This document shows positions 37,035 through 46,721 of a stretch of DNA of 64,000 nt, piece after piece. The position numbers were made by a program, and so were the translations under genes. Positions within the stretch are counted from its first letter, which is position 1; each line of letters starts with the position of its first letter. Source of the stretch: Burkholderiales bacterium (GTDB taxonomy: Bacteria; Pseudomonadota; Gammaproteobacteria; Burkholderiales; Burkholderiaceae_C); contig CANHVY010000003.1 in assembly GCA_947464185.1 (NCBI GenBank), positions 55,034 to 119,033 of the forward strand, read 5' to 3'. The notes beneath the pieces were generated by a model. It saw nothing but the letters and a program-made list of their open reading frames with translations, ran no database searches and was not told where the DNA came from.

Positions 37035-37996
37035 TGCTCTCGCGCCGCAATCCGCAGCTCAACCGTCACGGCGAGCTGATCCACCTGCTGTCCATCGAAG
37101 GCCTGCCCCAGGCAGTGCTCACGCACATCCTGGACACCGCCGGCACCTTCCTCTCGGTCAACGACCGCGAGGTCAAGAAGGTGCCGCTGCTGCGCGGCAA
37201 GAGCGTGTTCAACCTGTTCTTCGAGAACAGCACGCGCACGCGCACCACCTTCGAGATCGCGGCCAAGCGGCTGTCGGCGGACGTGTTGAACCTGGATATC
37301 GCACGCTCGTCGGCCTCCAAGGGCGAAAGCCTGCTGGACACCATCGCCAACCTGTCGGCCATGCATGCCGACATGTTCGTGGTGCGTCACAGCGAGAGCG
37401 GCGCGCCCTACCTGATCGCCCAGCATTGCGCCCCGCATGTGCATGTGGTCAATGCCGGCGACGGCCGGCACGCCCACCCCACCCAGGGCCTGCTGGACAT
37501 GTACACCATCCGCCACTACAAGCGGGACTTCACCCAGCTCACCGTGGCCGTCGTGGGCGACATCGTGCACTCGCGCGTGGCGCGCTCCGACATCCATGCC
37601 CTCACCACCCTGGGCGTGCCGGAGATCCGCGCCGTGGGCCCGCGCACGCTGGTGCCGGGCGACCTGCGCGACATGGGCGTGCGCGTGTGCCACGACATGG
37701 CCGAGGGCATACGCGATGCCGACGTGATCATCATGCTGCGCTTGCAGAACGAGCGCATGAGCGGCGCCATGCTGCCCAGCGCCGGCGAGTTCGCCAAGAA
37801 GTTCGGTCTCACGCCCGAGAAGCTGGCGCTGGCGCGGCCAGACGCCATCGTCATGCACCCCGGCCCCATCAACCGTGGTGTGGAGATCGACTCTCGCGTG
37901 GCCGATGGGTCGCAGAGCGTGATCCTGCCCCAGGTCACCTTCGGCATTGCGGTGCGCATGGCCGTCATGTCCATCATCGCGGGGAACGAGGCATGA
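37034..37996 (+). CDS. pyrB: Aspartate carbamoyltransferase catalytic subunit
   Basis: A 320-residue enzyme forming carbamoyl-aspartate, the first committed step of pyrimidine synthesis. The carbamoyl-phosphate site is [23 protein letters not shown] and [13 protein letters not shown] are further active-site motifs. No pyrI regulatory subunit is present. The gene overlaps a dihydroorotase homologue without its metal site by 4 nt, the arrangement of the class A ATCases known from Pseudomonas. Confidence 0.96.
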   Translation: MLSRRNPQLNRHGELIHLLSIEGLPQAVLTHILDTAGTFLSVNDREVKKVPLLRGKSVFNLFFENSTRTRTTFEIAAKRLSADVLNLDIARSSASKGESLLDTIANLSAMHADMFVVRHSESGAPYLIAQHCAPHVHVVNAGDGRHAHPTQGLLDMYTIRHYKRDFTQLTVAVVGDIVHSRVARSDIHALTTLGVPEIRAVGPRTLVPGDLRDMGVRVCHDMAEGIRDADVIIMLRLQNERMSGAMLPSAGEFAKKFGLTPEKLALARPDAIVMHPGPINRGVEIDSRVADGSQSVILPQVTFGIAVRMAVMSIIAGNEA

Positions 37997-39312
37997 AGAT
38001 CGCCATCCGCAACGGCCGAGTCGTCGATCCCGCGAGCGGGCGTGATGAGGCCACGGACCTTCGCATCGCAGCCGGCCGCATCGTCGGCATCGGGCCGATG
38101 CCGCCCGATTTCGTGGCCGACCGCGTGGTGGACGCCACGGGCTGCATCGTCGCCCCCGGGCTGGTGGATCTGGCGGCGCGCCTGCGCGAGCCCGGGCTGG
38201 AGCATGAGGGCATGCTCGAGAGCGAGCTGGCAGCGGCCGCTGCCGGCGGCGTCACCAGCCTGGTCTGCCCGCCCGACACCGACCCCACGCTGGACGAGCC
38301 GGGTCTGGTGGAGATGCTCAAGTTCCGCGCCCGCAAATTGAGCCGTTGTCGCTTGTTCCCGCTGGGCGCGCTGACCCGCGGCCTGAAGGGCGAGGCGCTG
38401 ACCGAGATGGCGGAGCTCACCGAGGCTGGCTGCGTGGGTTTCTCGCAGGCCGACGTGGCGCTGACCGACACCCTGGTGCTGCAGCGCGCCTTGCAGTACG
38501 CTGCCACCTTCGGCTACACGGTCTGGCTGCGCCCGCAAGACCGCTGGCTGGGCCAGGGCGTGGCCGCCAGCGGGGCCATCGCCACGCGCCTGGGCCTGTC
38601 GGGCGTGCCGGTGGCGGCCGAGACCATCGCCTTGCACACCCTCTTCGAGCTGGTCCGCGCGACGGGCGCGAGGGTGCACCTGTGCCGCCTGTCCAGCGCA
38701 GCGGGTGTCGCCCTGCTGCGCTCTGCCAAGGCCGAGGGCCTGCCGGTGACGGCGGATGTCAGCATCAACTCGCTGCACCTGACCGATGTGGACATCGGCT
38801 ACTTCAACCCCGCCATGCGCCTGAACCCGCCGCTGCGCCAGCAGCGCGACCGGGACGCGCTGCGCGCAGCGTTGTCCGACGGCACCCTCGACGCTCTGGT
38901 CAGCGACCACATGCCCGTGGGGACCGACGAGAAGCACTTGCCCTTTGCCGAAGCCACGCCTGGCGCCACCGGCCTGGAGCTGCTGCTGAGCCTGGCGCTG
39001 AAGTGGGGCGCCGACACCGGGCCGGGTGACGGGGGCCTGCGCCGGGCGCTGTCCGTGGTGACGGCGGGCCCGGTGGGTGTTCTCGGGTCGGCGGTCGGCT
39101 CGCTGGCTGAGAGCGCCGGGCGGCTGGTCGAGGGTGGCGTGGCCGATGTCTGTATCTTTGACCCGCAGGCCAGCTGGACCGTCACCGCCGAAGGGCTGCG
39201 CAGCCAGGGCAAGCACACACCCTTTGCCTTCGAGCATGGGGGCGTGCTGATGCCCGGCCGGGTGCAGGCCACGCTGGTGGCGGGCACGGTGGCCTACGAG
39301 GCCGGTGCCTGA
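37993..39312 (+). CDS. Dihydroorotase-like protein, probably non-catalytic (PyrC'/PyrX)
   Basis: A 439-residue amidohydrolase-fold protein of the dihydroorotase family. The metal-binding HxH of active enzymes (usual PGxxDxHxHxREPG) is replaced: the sequence reads [14 protein letters not shown], with Ala61 and Arg63 in place of the histidines. The later [18 protein letters not shown] segment is retained. In Pseudomonas the pyrB-linked PyrC' is inactive and is needed structurally by the ATCase complex, so the same role is likely here, with the active PyrC encoded elsewhere. The ATGA overlap with pyrB supports equimolar production. Confidence 0.9.
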   Translation: MKIAIRNGRVVDPASGRDEATDLRIAAGRIVGIGPMPPDFVADRVVDATGCIVAPGLVDLAARLREPGLEHEGMLESELAAAAAGGVTSLVCPPDTDPTLDEPGLVEMLKFRARKLSRCRLFPLGALTRGLKGEALTEMAELTEAGCVGFSQADVALTDTLVLQRALQYAATFGYTVWLRPQDRWLGQGVAASGAIATRLGLSGVPVAAETIALHTLFELVRATGARVHLCRLSSAAGVALLRSAKAEGLPVTADVSINSLHLTDVDIGYFNPAMRLNPPLRQQRDRDALRAALSDGTLDALVSDHMPVGTDEKHLPFAEATPGATGLELLLSLALKWGADTGPGDGGLRRALSVVTAGPVGVLGSAVGSLAESAGRLVEGGVADVCIFDPQASWTVTAEGLRSQGKHTPFAFEHGGVLMPGRVQATLVAGTVAYEAGA

Positions 39313-39390
39313 CCTGCGACGGCAGGGCCGGGGGCCGGAGCTGTCTTGAGCGGCGAGGTAAAACTCTCTTCCACCGTGGGTGACAGGGCA

Positions 39391-40197
39391 ATGCAAGGTC
39401 GTCCCACGGCTTTTCGGCCTGCCGCAGCGGTTCGCGCCTGCTGGCGCCTGGCTCGCGCCGTCGTTCACGGGCTGCACGGCCTGGCCGTGGTGTGGCTGCG
39501 CTTTCCGCGCCTGGACGCTTCTGCCCGCCAGGCCCGCATCGCCTGGTGGGCACGCAAGATGTTTGCGGTGCTGGGCATCGGCCTGGACGTGCGGGGCGAC
39601 TTCCGTCCGGGTGCCAAGCTGATCGTGGCCAACCACATCTCCTGGCTGGACATCATGGCCGTGCATGCCGTGTGTCCGCAGGCGCGCTTCGTGTCCAAGG
39701 CCGATGTCCAGGCCTGGCCGGTGATCGGCCGCCTGGTGGGAGCGGCCGGCACGCTGTACATCGTGCGCGAAAAAGCGCGCGACGCCCTGCGTGTCGTGCA
39801 CCAGATGGCCGATGCCCTGGCCACGGGTGACACGGTGGCGGTGTTCCCCGAAGGCACCACCGGCCTGGGCCACGAGCCGCTGCCCTTCCACGCCAATCTG
39901 CTGCAGGCCGCCATCGCCACGCAGGTGCCGGTGCAGCCGGTGGCACTGCGCTACGCCGATGCGCGACATGCCGTCAGCCCGGCGGCCGACTACACCGGGA
40001 CCATTTCCCTGGCGCGCAGCCTGTGGATGCTGGCGGCCGCGCAGGGCCTGTTCGTGCGGGTGGAAGTCCTGCCGGCGGAGTCGGTGCGGCATGCCGACCG
40101 CCGCGCCCTGGCCGCCCACCTGCGCCAGGAAATTGCGGATGCGCTTGAGCGCATGGAGGAAAGGCCCGCCGCGGCAGTGCATCATGGCCAGGCTTAG
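39391..40197 (+). CDS. Lysophospholipid acyltransferase (PlsC family)
   Basis: A 268-residue membrane-associated acyltransferase. The catalytic NHISWLD (HX4D) and the glycerol-phosphate-binding FPEGTT motifs are present, with a hydrophobic N-terminal region. The expected reaction is acylation of 1-acyl-glycerol-3-phosphate to phosphatidic acid; a related lipid substrate is possible. ATG 39391 is chosen; a TTG at 39346 would add 15 residues. It follows pyrC' by 78 bp. Confidence 0.87.
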   Translation: MQGRPTAFRPAAAVRACWRLARAVVHGLHGLAVVWLRFPRLDASARQARIAWWARKMFAVLGIGLDVRGDFRPGAKLIVANHISWLDIMAVHAVCPQARFVSKADVQAWPVIGRLVGAAGTLYIVREKARDALRVVHQMADALATGDTVAVFPEGTTGLGHEPLPFHANLLQAAIATQVPVQPVALRYADARHAVSPAADYTGTISLARSLWMLAAAQGLFVRVEVLPAESVRHADRRALAAHLRQEIADALERMEERPAAAVHHGQA

Positions 40198-40262
40198 CCC
40201 TGAGACTGCCTCCCTCAGCCTTCACTTCCTGAACACCTCAACCCATCGACGGTCTTCACCCC

Positions 40263-41816
40263 ATGAACGGCGACACGCTCTCGATCCGCCGCGTCGGCAT
40301 CGACACCTGGCGCGAGAGCGTGGCTTTCCTCCACCGGGAGTGTCCCGTGGTGCGCGCAGCAGGTTTCCAGGCGCTGTCGAAGGTGAAGGTGCAGGCCAAT
40401 GGCCAGACCCTGTTTGCCGTGCTGAACGTCGTGGATGACGCGGCCATCGTCGGGCCGCTGGAACTGGGCCTGAGCGAGGACGCCTTCACCCGTCTGGGTG
40501 TGCCGCCCGGCCACGCCGCCCACATCGACCAGGCCGAGCCGCCGTCCTCCATCGCCGCGCTGCACCGTAAGATCGCAGGCGAGCGCCTGGGGCGCGAGGA
40601 CCTGCGCGCCGTGGTGCAGGACATTGCCGCGGCGCGGTACTCCAAGATCGAGCTGGCCGCCTTCGTCGTGGCCACCAACCAGTTCGAGCTCGACCGCGAC
40701 GAGGTGCTGCACCTGACCGAGGCCATGATCGGCGTGGGGCGCCGCCTGGACTGGCGTGCCGAACTCGGCGGCGGGCCGGTGGTGGACAAGCACTGCATCG
40801 GCGGCATCCCGGGCAACCGCACCTCGATGCTGGTGGTGCCCATCGTCGCCGCGCACGGCATGCGCTGCCCCAAGACCTCGTCACGCGCCATCACCTCGCC
40901 CGCCGGCACGGCCGACACCATGGAGGTGCTGGCCGAGGTGGAGTTGCCGCTACAGCGGCTGCAGGAGATCGTGCGCGCCACGCACGGCTGCCTGGCCTGG
41001 GGCGGCACGGCCGACCTCTCACCCGCCGACGACATCCTGATCTCGGTGGAGCGGCCGTTAGCCATCGACTCGCCCGGGCAGATGGTGGCCTCCATCCTGT
41101 CCAAGAAGATCGCCGCCGGCTCCACCCATCTGGTGCTGGACATCCCCGTGGGCCCCACCGCCAAGGTGCGCAGCATGCCCGCGGCGCAGCGTCTGAAGCG
41201 CTTGTTCGAAGTCGTGGCCTCGCGCCTGGGTCTGCAACTGGATGCGGTCATCACCGACGGGCGCGAGCCCATCGGTCGCGGTATCGGGCCGGTGCTGGAG
41301 GCGCGCGATGTCATGCAGGTGCTGCAGAACCACCCCGACGCGCCGCAGGACCTGCGGCAGAAGTCGCTGCGCCTGGCCGGACGCGTGATCGAGTTCGACC
41401 CCGACGTGCGCGGCGGTGAGGGCTACCGCATCGCCCGTGACATCCTGGATTCCGGCCGCGCCCTGGCCAGCATGAACGCCATCATCGACGCCCAGGGCCG
41501 CCGTGCCGTGCCGCCGCCCCTGGGCGACAAGGTGTTCGATGTGCTGGCGCCTTCAGACGGCGTGGTGGTGGGCATCGACAACCTGCGCCTGGCCCGCATC
41601 GCGCGCCTGAGCGGCGCGCCGCAGGTGCCCGGGGCGGGCGTGGACCTGCGCGTCAAGCTGGGCCAGGCCGTCAAGGCCGGTGATCCGCTGTACCGGCTGC
41701 ACGCCCGGTTCGAGGCCGATTTCAGCTTCGCCTGCCGCATGGCGCAGCAGGACAGCGGCTACCGCCTGGGCAGCGCCGACCAGGTGCCGCGCGAGTTCGC
41801 CACCGAGACCTTCTGA
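40263..41816 (+). CDS. Thymidine/AMP phosphorylase family protein (long form)
   Basis: A 517-residue nucleoside phosphorylase-fold protein. The N-terminal extension (about 85 residues, [19 protein letters not shown]) and the phosphate-site block [20 protein letters not shown] with [19 protein letters not shown] mark it as the long form related to archaeal AMP phosphorylase, not the E. coli DeoA type. It may release a base from a nucleoside or nucleotide by phosphorolysis; whether the substrate is thymidine or AMP is undetermined. Located after plsC and the pyrimidine block, convergent with gpmA. Confidence 0.83.
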   Translation: MNGDTLSIRRVGIDTWRESVAFLHRECPVVRAAGFQALSKVKVQANGQTLFAVLNVVDDAAIVGPLELGLSEDAFTRLGVPPGHAAHIDQAEPPSSIAALHRKIAGERLGREDLRAVVQDIAAARYSKIELAAFVVATNQFELDRDEVLHLTEAMIGVGRRLDWRAELGGGPVVDKHCIGGIPGNRTSMLVVPIVAAHGMRCPKTSSRAITSPAGTADTMEVLAEVELPLQRLQEIVRATHGCLAWGGTADLSPADDILISVERPLAIDSPGQMVASILSKKIAAGSTHLVLDIPVGPTAKVRSMPAAQRLKRLFEVVASRLGLQLDAVITDGREPIGRGIGPVLEARDVMQVLQNHPDAPQDLRQKSLRLAGRVIEFDPDVRGGEGYRIARDILDSGRALASMNAIIDAQGRRAVPPPLGDKVFDVLAPSDGVVVGIDNLRLARIARLSGAPQVPGAGVDLRVKLGQAVKAGDPLYRLHARFEADFSFACRMAQQDSGYRLGSADQVPREFATETF

Positions 41817-41877
41817 CGGCTTGGTGGCCTGACAGCCCGACGGCCTGACAGCGGCTCGGCGTGCCTTGCCGTGGGCG

Positions 41878-42621
41878 TCAGGCCTTGCCCTGGCGGGCCA
41901 CTGCGGCGGCGGCCCGCGCGGCGGCCTCGGGGTCGCCCAGGTAGTGGTGGCGGATCGGCTTCAGCGTCTCGTCCAGCTCGTAGACCAGCGGGATGCCGTT
42001 GGGAATGTTGACGCCGACGATGTCGCCATCGGAGATGCCGTCCAGGTACTTCACCAGCGCCCGCATGCTGTTGCCGTGGGCGGCGATCAGCACCCGCTGG
42101 CCGCTGCGGATGGCCGGCGCCAGGCGCTCGTTCCAGCACGGCAGCACGCGCGCCACGGTGTCCTTCAGGCATTCCGTCAGCGGGATCTGCGCCGCGTCCA
42201 GGCGGCTGTAGCGAGGGTCCTGGCGCTGGCCGCGGGGATCGTCGGCGGCCAGCGCCGGCGGCGGGGTGTCGTAGCTGCGGCGCCAGACCAGCACCTGCTC
42301 GTCACCGTACTGGCGCGCCATGTCGGCCTTGTTCAGGCCCTGCAAGGCACCGTAATGCCGCTCGTTCAGGCGCCAGTCGTGCTGCACCGGCAGCCAGGTG
42401 CGCTCCATGCTGTCCAGGCAGTGCCACAGCGTCCAGATGGCGCGCTTGAGCACCGAGGTGTAGGCGACGTCGAACTCGTAGCCGGCGTCCTTGAGCAACT
42501 CGCCCGCCTGGCGGGCCTGGTTCACGCCGGTGTCGGTCAGCGGCACGTCGGTCCAGCCCGTGAAGCGGTTCTCCAGGTTCCAGGTGGACTCTCCGTGGCG
42601 GATGAGGACGAGCTTGTGCAT
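41878..42621 (-). CDS. gpmA: 2,3-bisphosphoglycerate-dependent phosphoglycerate mutase
   Basis: A 247-residue glycolytic enzyme interconverting 3- and 2-phosphoglycerate. The phospho-histidine motif [24 protein letters not shown] segment (seen as [15 protein letters not shown]) and the second catalytic His in [12 protein letters not shown] are all present. The ATG at 42621 gives [12 protein letters not shown]. It is divergent from the rhodanese gene by 109 bp. Confidence 0.96.
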   Translation of the reverse strand: MHKLVLIRHGESTWNLENRFTGWTDVPLTDTGVNQARQAGELLKDAGYEFDVAYTSVLKRAIWTLWHCLDSMERTWLPVQHDWRLNERHYGALQGLNKADMARQYGDEQVLVWRRSYDTPPPALAADDPRGQRQDPRYSRLDAAQIPLTECLKDTVARVLPCWNERLAPAIRSGQRVLIAAHGNSMRALVKYLDGISDGDIVGVNIPNGIPLVYELDETLKPIRHHYLGDPEAAARAAAAVARQGKA

Positions 42622-42730
42622 GGGCGGGGCGCCAGGTGGTGGCGGGTGTGGGGTCAAGGGCGGGGCCGCGCTCTTGGGCACGGACGTGGAATCTTACAAT
42701 CCAAGGTTTTGCGCTCCTGACGGAATTGCC

Positions 42731-43153
42731 GTGAACTTCTTCATCGAGAACTGGCTCCTGATCGCTGTGGCTTTTGTCTCCGGCGGCATGCTGGTATGGC
42801 CTCTGGCGCGAGGAGGCGGAGGCGCTGGCGCCGTGGGTGCCTCGGAGGCCGTGCGGCTGATGAACCGCGAGAAGGCGGCGTTGATCGACGTCAGCGAACC
42901 GCGCGAGTTTGGCGCCAGCCACGCGGCACAGGCCCGCAACGTGCCCATCGGCCAGTTGGAAACCTCCAAGGACCTGCCCTCCAACAAGGCGCTGCCGCTG
43001 GTGGTGGTGTGCCCCACGGGCGCACGCTCTGGCCGTGCCGCAGCAACGCTGCGCAAGATGGGGTACGCCAACGCGAGAGCGCTGGCAGGCGGCACCGCCG
43101 CCTGGCGAGAGGCCGGCCTGCCCACCGAAAAGTCCGGTTCTGCAGCGGCTTGA
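42731..43153 (+). CDS. Membrane-anchored rhodanese-like protein
   Basis: A 140-residue protein starting with GTG. One N-terminal transmembrane helix (LLIAVAFVSGGMLVWPL) is followed by a rhodanese domain. The active-site loop VVCPTGARSGRAA keeps the Cys that carries persulfide sulfur. It lies upstream of grxC and secB, an order conserved in betaproteobacteria. Substrate unknown; a role in sulfur transfer or thiol metabolism is inferred. Confidence 0.88.
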   Translation: MNFFIENWLLIAVAFVSGGMLVWPLARGGGGAGAVGASEAVRLMNREKAALIDVSEPREFGASHAAQARNVPIGQLETSKDLPSNKALPLVVVCPTGARSGRAAATLRKMGYANARALAGGTAAWREAGLPTEKSGSAAA

Positions 43154-43315
43154 AACTCGCTGCGGTGCGGCGCTGAGCCTGCTGACACGTCCTGCCGTCA
43201 GGGGGGTTGTCGGCTTCGACCGGGGCGGGTCGCCTGGGGACCGCAAGCCCCCAGCCCTGCGGCCTTCGGCCTGAAACGTGAAAATGAGTGTTTCCTGCCG
43301 ACTCTCGTCATCGCC

Positions 43316-43576
43316 ATGAACGCTGTTCGCATGTACACCACCCAGGTTTGCCCTTACTGTGTGCGCGCCAAGGCGCTGCTCAAGCAGCGTGGGGTGGCGC
43401 AGATCGAGGAGATCCGCATCGACCTGGACTCCGCCCAGCGTGACCACATGATGGAGACCACGGGCCGCCGTACCGTTCCCCAGATCTTCATCGGCACCAC
43501 CCATGTCGGGGGGTGTGATGACCTCATCGCCCTGGACCAGCGCGGCGGCTTGCTGCCCCTGCTGCAGGCAGCCTGA
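43316..43576 (+). CDS. grxC: Glutaredoxin 3
   Basis: An 86-residue glutathione-dependent disulfide reductase. The dithiol active site is CPYC (Cys12, Cys15) and the glutathione-binding TVPQIFIGTTHVGGCDDL is intact. Size and motif match GrxC. It follows the rhodanese gene by 162 bp and precedes secB by 218 bp. Likely cytoplasmic electron donor for ribonucleotide reductase and other thiols. Confidence 0.95.
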   Translation: MNAVRMYTTQVCPYCVRAKALLKQRGVAQIEEIRIDLDSAQRDHMMETTGRRTVPQIFIGTTHVGGCDDLIALDQRGGLLPLLQAA

Positions 43577-43794
43577 TCCCGGTGCGGAACTTGCGTCCTG
43601 TCGGGTGCTCCGCCGTCTGACGGGGACATAATCTTGTGCTCTGCCGCGCGCTGCGGGGTTATCAGGCTGCCAGTCGGCCAGTTCCAGTGAACTGTGCGCC
43701 CCCTTTTGGTGCCTGACCTCTGCCCGGCAACGGCCGGACCTCCAGCGAGCGCAAGCCGTTCCCTTCAAGACCCCTCCATCACCTGAGAATCCCC

Positions 43795-44265
43795 ATGGCC
43801 GACGAAGACCTGACCCCCGTGTTCCAGATCCAGCGCATCTACCTGAAGGATCTGTCGCTGGAGCAGCCCAATTCCCCACAGATCCTGGTGGAGCAGGCCC
43901 AGCCGCAGGTGGACATCAACCTCGGTGTGGGCGCCGAGCCTGTGGCCGAGGGGGTGTTCGAGGTCACGGTGACCGCCACGGTCACGACCAAGGTGGGTGA
44001 CCGCGCCTTGTTCCTGGTGGAAGCCAAGCAGGCGGGCATCTTCGAGATACGCAACATCCCGGACGACCAGATGCAGGGCCTGATCGGCATCGTCTGCCCG
44101 CAGATGATCTACCCGTACCTGCGCGCCATCATCTCCGACATCTGCACCCGCGCAGGCTTCCCTCCCATCCTGCTGACCGAAGTGAACTTCCAGGCCATGT
44201 TCGAGGCCCAGCAGCAGGCGGCCTCCTCGGAGGCCGGGTCGGGCATCATCACCAGCCTGAACTGA
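43795..44265 (+). CDS. secB: Protein-export chaperone SecB
   Basis: A 156-residue cytoplasmic tetrameric chaperone that keeps secretory precursors unfolded and passes them to SecA. Recognisable segments are [20 protein letters not shown], the acidic/hydrophobic core [12 protein letters not shown], and [24 protein letters not shown]. The grxC-secB-gpsA order is the common one. The 218-bp upstream gap shows no clear promoter hexamers to my reading. Confidence 0.96.
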   Translation: MADEDLTPVFQIQRIYLKDLSLEQPNSPQILVEQAQPQVDINLGVGAEPVAEGVFEVTVTATVTTKVGDRALFLVEAKQAGIFEIRNIPDDQMQGLIGIVCPQMIYPYLRAIISDICTRAGFPPILLTEVNFQAMFEAQQQAASSEAGSGIITSLN

Positions 44266-44320
44266 GCCTGCCCTCGGGTCAAGCACGGCGGACAAGGCCG
44301 CGTCTGGTGCAGGAACCCGC

Positions 44321-45328
44321 ATGAAGCTGACGGTGCTCGGGGCGGGTGCCTGGGGGACGGCGCTGGCCCACTGCGCGGCAGCCCGCCACGACGTGCTGCT
44401 CTGGGCGCGAGATCCGGTGCAGGCGGGCCTGTTGCAGCGCGATCGGCGCAACGCGCGCTACCTGCCTGGCGTGGACCTCGACGCGCGTCTGCGCATCACC
44501 GATTCCTGGAGCGTGGCCGCGCAACACGGGTCCGAGGGCCTGACCATCATCGGCACCCCGATGAGCGGCCTGCGCGAGGCCTTGCAGCGCCTGTCACCGC
44601 AATCCTCCGTGCTGTGGCTGTGCAAGGGTTTCGAAGCCGGTTCCGGTGCCCTGGGGCACGAGATCGCCCAGAGCCTGCGCCCTGGCGGGGCCTCGGGCGT
44701 GCTGTCGGGCCCGAGCTTTGCGCTGGAAGTGGCGCAGGGCCGCCCCACGGCCCTGGTGGCGGCCAGCAGCGACCCCACCTTGTGCCAGCAGGCCGTGCAA
44801 GCCTTTCACGGCGGCGCCTTGCGCATCTACACCTCGCAAGACCCGACGGGTGTTGAGGTGGGTGGCGCCGTCAAGAACGTCATGGCCATCGCCACAGGCA
44901 TTCTCGACGGCCTGGCGGCGCAGACCACCGCCGCGACCGCGCCTGGTCTGAATGCGCGTGCCGCGCTCATCACCCGGGGGCTGGCGGAGATCACCCGGCT
45001 GGGCCTGGCCTTGGGCGCCCGGGCCGAGACCTTCATGGGCCTGTCCGGCCTGGGGGACCTGGTGCTCACGGCCACGGGCGCCTTGTCGCGCAACCGGCAG
45101 GTCGGCCTGATGCTGGCCGAGGGCCGCTCGCTGGACGAGGCCGTGGCTGCCCTCGGTCACGTGGCTGAAGGGGTGTATTCGGCCGCCACCGTCCTGGCCC
45201 GTGCGCAAGCCCTCGGTCTGGACATGCCCATCACCGCCGCCGTCGTCGAGGTTCTGCAGGGGCGGCTCGCCCCCGCGCAGGCCGTGGCCCGGCTCATGGG
45301 CCGGGATGCGCGGTCTGAAGGGTTCTGA
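44321..45328 (+). CDS. gpsA: NAD(P)-dependent glycerol-3-phosphate dehydrogenase
   Basis: A 335-residue enzyme reducing dihydroxyacetone phosphate to glycerol-3-phosphate for phospholipid synthesis. The Rossmann motif is [12 protein letters not shown], the active-site region [15 protein letters not shown] contains the catalytic Lys, and [14 protein letters not shown] is conserved. It follows secB by 55 bp. The stop lies in a tandem repeat (ggttctgaag) just before a large palindrome. Confidence 0.95.
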   Translation: MKLTVLGAGAWGTALAHCAAARHDVLLWARDPVQAGLLQRDRRNARYLPGVDLDARLRITDSWSVAAQHGSEGLTIIGTPMSGLREALQRLSPQSSVLWLCKGFEAGSGALGHEIAQSLRPGGASGVLSGPSFALEVAQGRPTALVAASSDPTLCQQAVQAFHGGALRIYTSQDPTGVEVGGAVKNVMAIATGILDGLAAQTTAATAPGLNARAALITRGLAEITRLGLALGARAETFMGLSGLGDLVLTATGALSRNRQVGLMLAEGRSLDEAVAALGHVAEGVYSAATVLARAQALGLDMPITAAVVEVLQGRLAPAQAVARLMGRDARSEGF

Positions 45329-45334
45329 AGGGTT

Positions 45335-45360
45335 CTGAAGGCCGGCGCGCCGGCCTTCAG
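45335..45360. terminator. 26-bp perfect palindrome between gpsA and trmL (possible bidirectional stem-loop)
   Basis: A perfect palindrome with 13-bp arms beginning ctgaaggccggcg sits 7 bp after the gpsA stop and covers the trmL stop codon on the other strand. It lacks a T-run on either side, so it is not a canonical terminator; it could protect 3' ends or aid transcript separation of the convergent genes. Confidence 0.5.
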
Positions 45361-45827
45361 GCCCCACCCTCGTAGCCGCATTGCCGCCAGGCTTCGAACA
45401 CGGCCACGGCCACCGCGTTGCTCAGGTTCAGGCTGCGCTGTCCGGCCCGCATGGGCAGCCGCACCCTGCAGTCCGGTGCAAAGCTGTCGCGCAGTGAGGC
45501 CGGCAGTCCGGCCGTCTCGCAGCCGAAGACCAGCCAATCCCCCGCTCGCCACGCAACCTCGCTGAACGGCCGTGAGCCTCGGGTCGTGAAGGCGAACATG
45601 CGCGCAGGCTCGGGCTGGGCCTGCGCCAACAAAGCCTGCCAGCTGGCATGTCGGCGCACGGCAGCGAACTCGTGGTAGTCGAGCCCGGCACGGCGCAGCA
45701 GCTTGTCCTCCATCGCAAAGCCCAGCGGCTCCACCAGATGCAAGGTGCAGCCGGTGTTGGCTGCCAGGCGGATGACGTTGCCCGTGTTGGGCGGGATCTC
45801 GGGCTGGACCAGGACGATGTGGAACAT
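45357..45827 (-). CDS. trmL: tRNA (cytidine(34)-2'-O)-methyltransferase
   Basis: A 156-residue SPOUT-class methyltransferase that modifies the wobble base of certain leucine tRNAs. MFHIVLVQPEIPPNTGNVIRLAANTGC at the start is the family hallmark, and LVFGCETAGLP with LNLSNAVAVAVFEAW forms the knotted SAM site. Length matches TrmL. It lies downstream of comF (112 bp gap) and its stop is embedded in the palindrome shared with gpsA. Confidence 0.94.
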   Translation of the reverse strand: MFHIVLVQPEIPPNTGNVIRLAANTGCTLHLVEPLGFAMEDKLLRRAGLDYHEFAAVRRHASWQALLAQAQPEPARMFAFTTRGSRPFSEVAWRAGDWLVFGCETAGLPASLRDSFAPDCRVRLPMRAGQRSLNLSNAVAVAVFEAWRQCGYEGGA

Positions 45828-45939
45828 CAGGGGGCTCGTGTAATCCGCGTGGAGTCGGGCGCGGGGGGCGGGCGTGGAGTCGGGCGTTGTGACGGGCCTT
45901 TTGACGGGCGGTGCGGGGAGGGCGGCGTGGTGCAGCCAT

Positions 45940-46644
45940 TCAAGGCGTGCGGGCCACCGTCCAGACGTCCACGCTGAAGGCGCCTGCCAGCAGCAGGGTG
46001 CGGGTGGCCTCCCGCAATGTGGCCCCCGTGGTCATGACGTCGTCCACCACGGCCACGCGGCGTCCCGCGACCTTCTGGTGCTGACCCGGGGTCACCATGA
46101 AAGCGCCGCGCAGATTGCGGTCCCGTTCCTGCAGGGACAGGTCCACCTGGTGGGCGGTGTCCACGGGCCGCTGAAGCAGATCCGCGTGGCAGGTCAGGCC
46201 GAAGATCTGGCCCAGCCTGCGCGCCAGTTCCCAGGACTGGTTGAAGCCGCGCTCCTGCAGACGTGGCGCCGACAGTGGCACGGGCAGCACCAGATCCACC
46301 TCCAGCGCTTGCGGCGCCCGCCGAAGCGCGGTGGCCAATTGCTGTGCCAACAGCCTGGCCAGGGCCACGTCCCCCTTGAACTTGAAGTCGCCTACCAGGT
46401 CGCTCCAGGGAAAGGCGTAGTCCTGCGCGCACACCGCGCGCCTCCAGACGGGGGGCTGCGACGTGCAGGCTCCGCACGTCGAGGGGGCAGCTTCCATCCC
46501 CGGCAGGGGCAGCCCGCAGCGCTGGCAGCGGTGCTGCGGCGCAGAGAAGCGCTGCAGGCAGGCGCCGCACAGGGAGCTGGCGCCCCAGCATCTGCAGATG
46601 CGGCAGCTGGAGGGCATTCGGTCGATCAGGTGGCGGCTCGACAT
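45940..46644 (-). CDS. ComF-family phosphoribosyltransferase-like protein
   Basis: A 234-residue protein. The N-terminal half has zinc-binding cysteine pairs (CRICRC, LCGACL, CQRCGLP, CGAC) and the C-terminal half a type I PRTase domain with the loop VAVVDDVMTTGATLREA. ComF is needed for DNA uptake in competent bacteria, and homologues occur widely without proven competence. The ATG at 46644 is chosen; 46617 is a possible shorter start. Divergent from the BioC-like gene by 77 bp, a conserved arrangement. Confidence 0.86.
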   Translation of the reverse strand: MSSRHLIDRMPSSCRICRCWGASSLCGACLQRFSAPQHRCQRCGLPLPGMEAAPSTCGACTSQPPVWRRAVCAQDYAFPWSDLVGDFKFKGDVALARLLAQQLATALRRAPQALEVDLVLPVPLSAPRLQERGFNQSWELARRLGQIFGLTCHADLLQRPVDTAHQVDLSLQERDRNLRGAFMVTPGQHQKVAGRRVAVVDDVMTTGATLREATRTLLLAGAFSVDVWTVARTP

Positions 46645-46721
46645 GGCGACCCGACACGGCGACTCAACAGGAGCATGGGTGAGGCATTCAGCGAGGATCG
46701 AGGCCCGGCACGGGCGCATGG

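Noticed and set aside
37516..40185. An 889-codon open frame on the minus strand opposite pyrB, pyrC' and plsC
   Set aside because: It lies antisense to three well-conserved genes, is rich in Gln/His/Arg/Gly as expected for a GC-skewed shadow frame, and shows no domain.
43577..43794. Promoter or small RNA upstream of secB
   Set aside because: CATAAT near 43627 has no -35 at proper spacing and I found no stable hairpin with a T-run.
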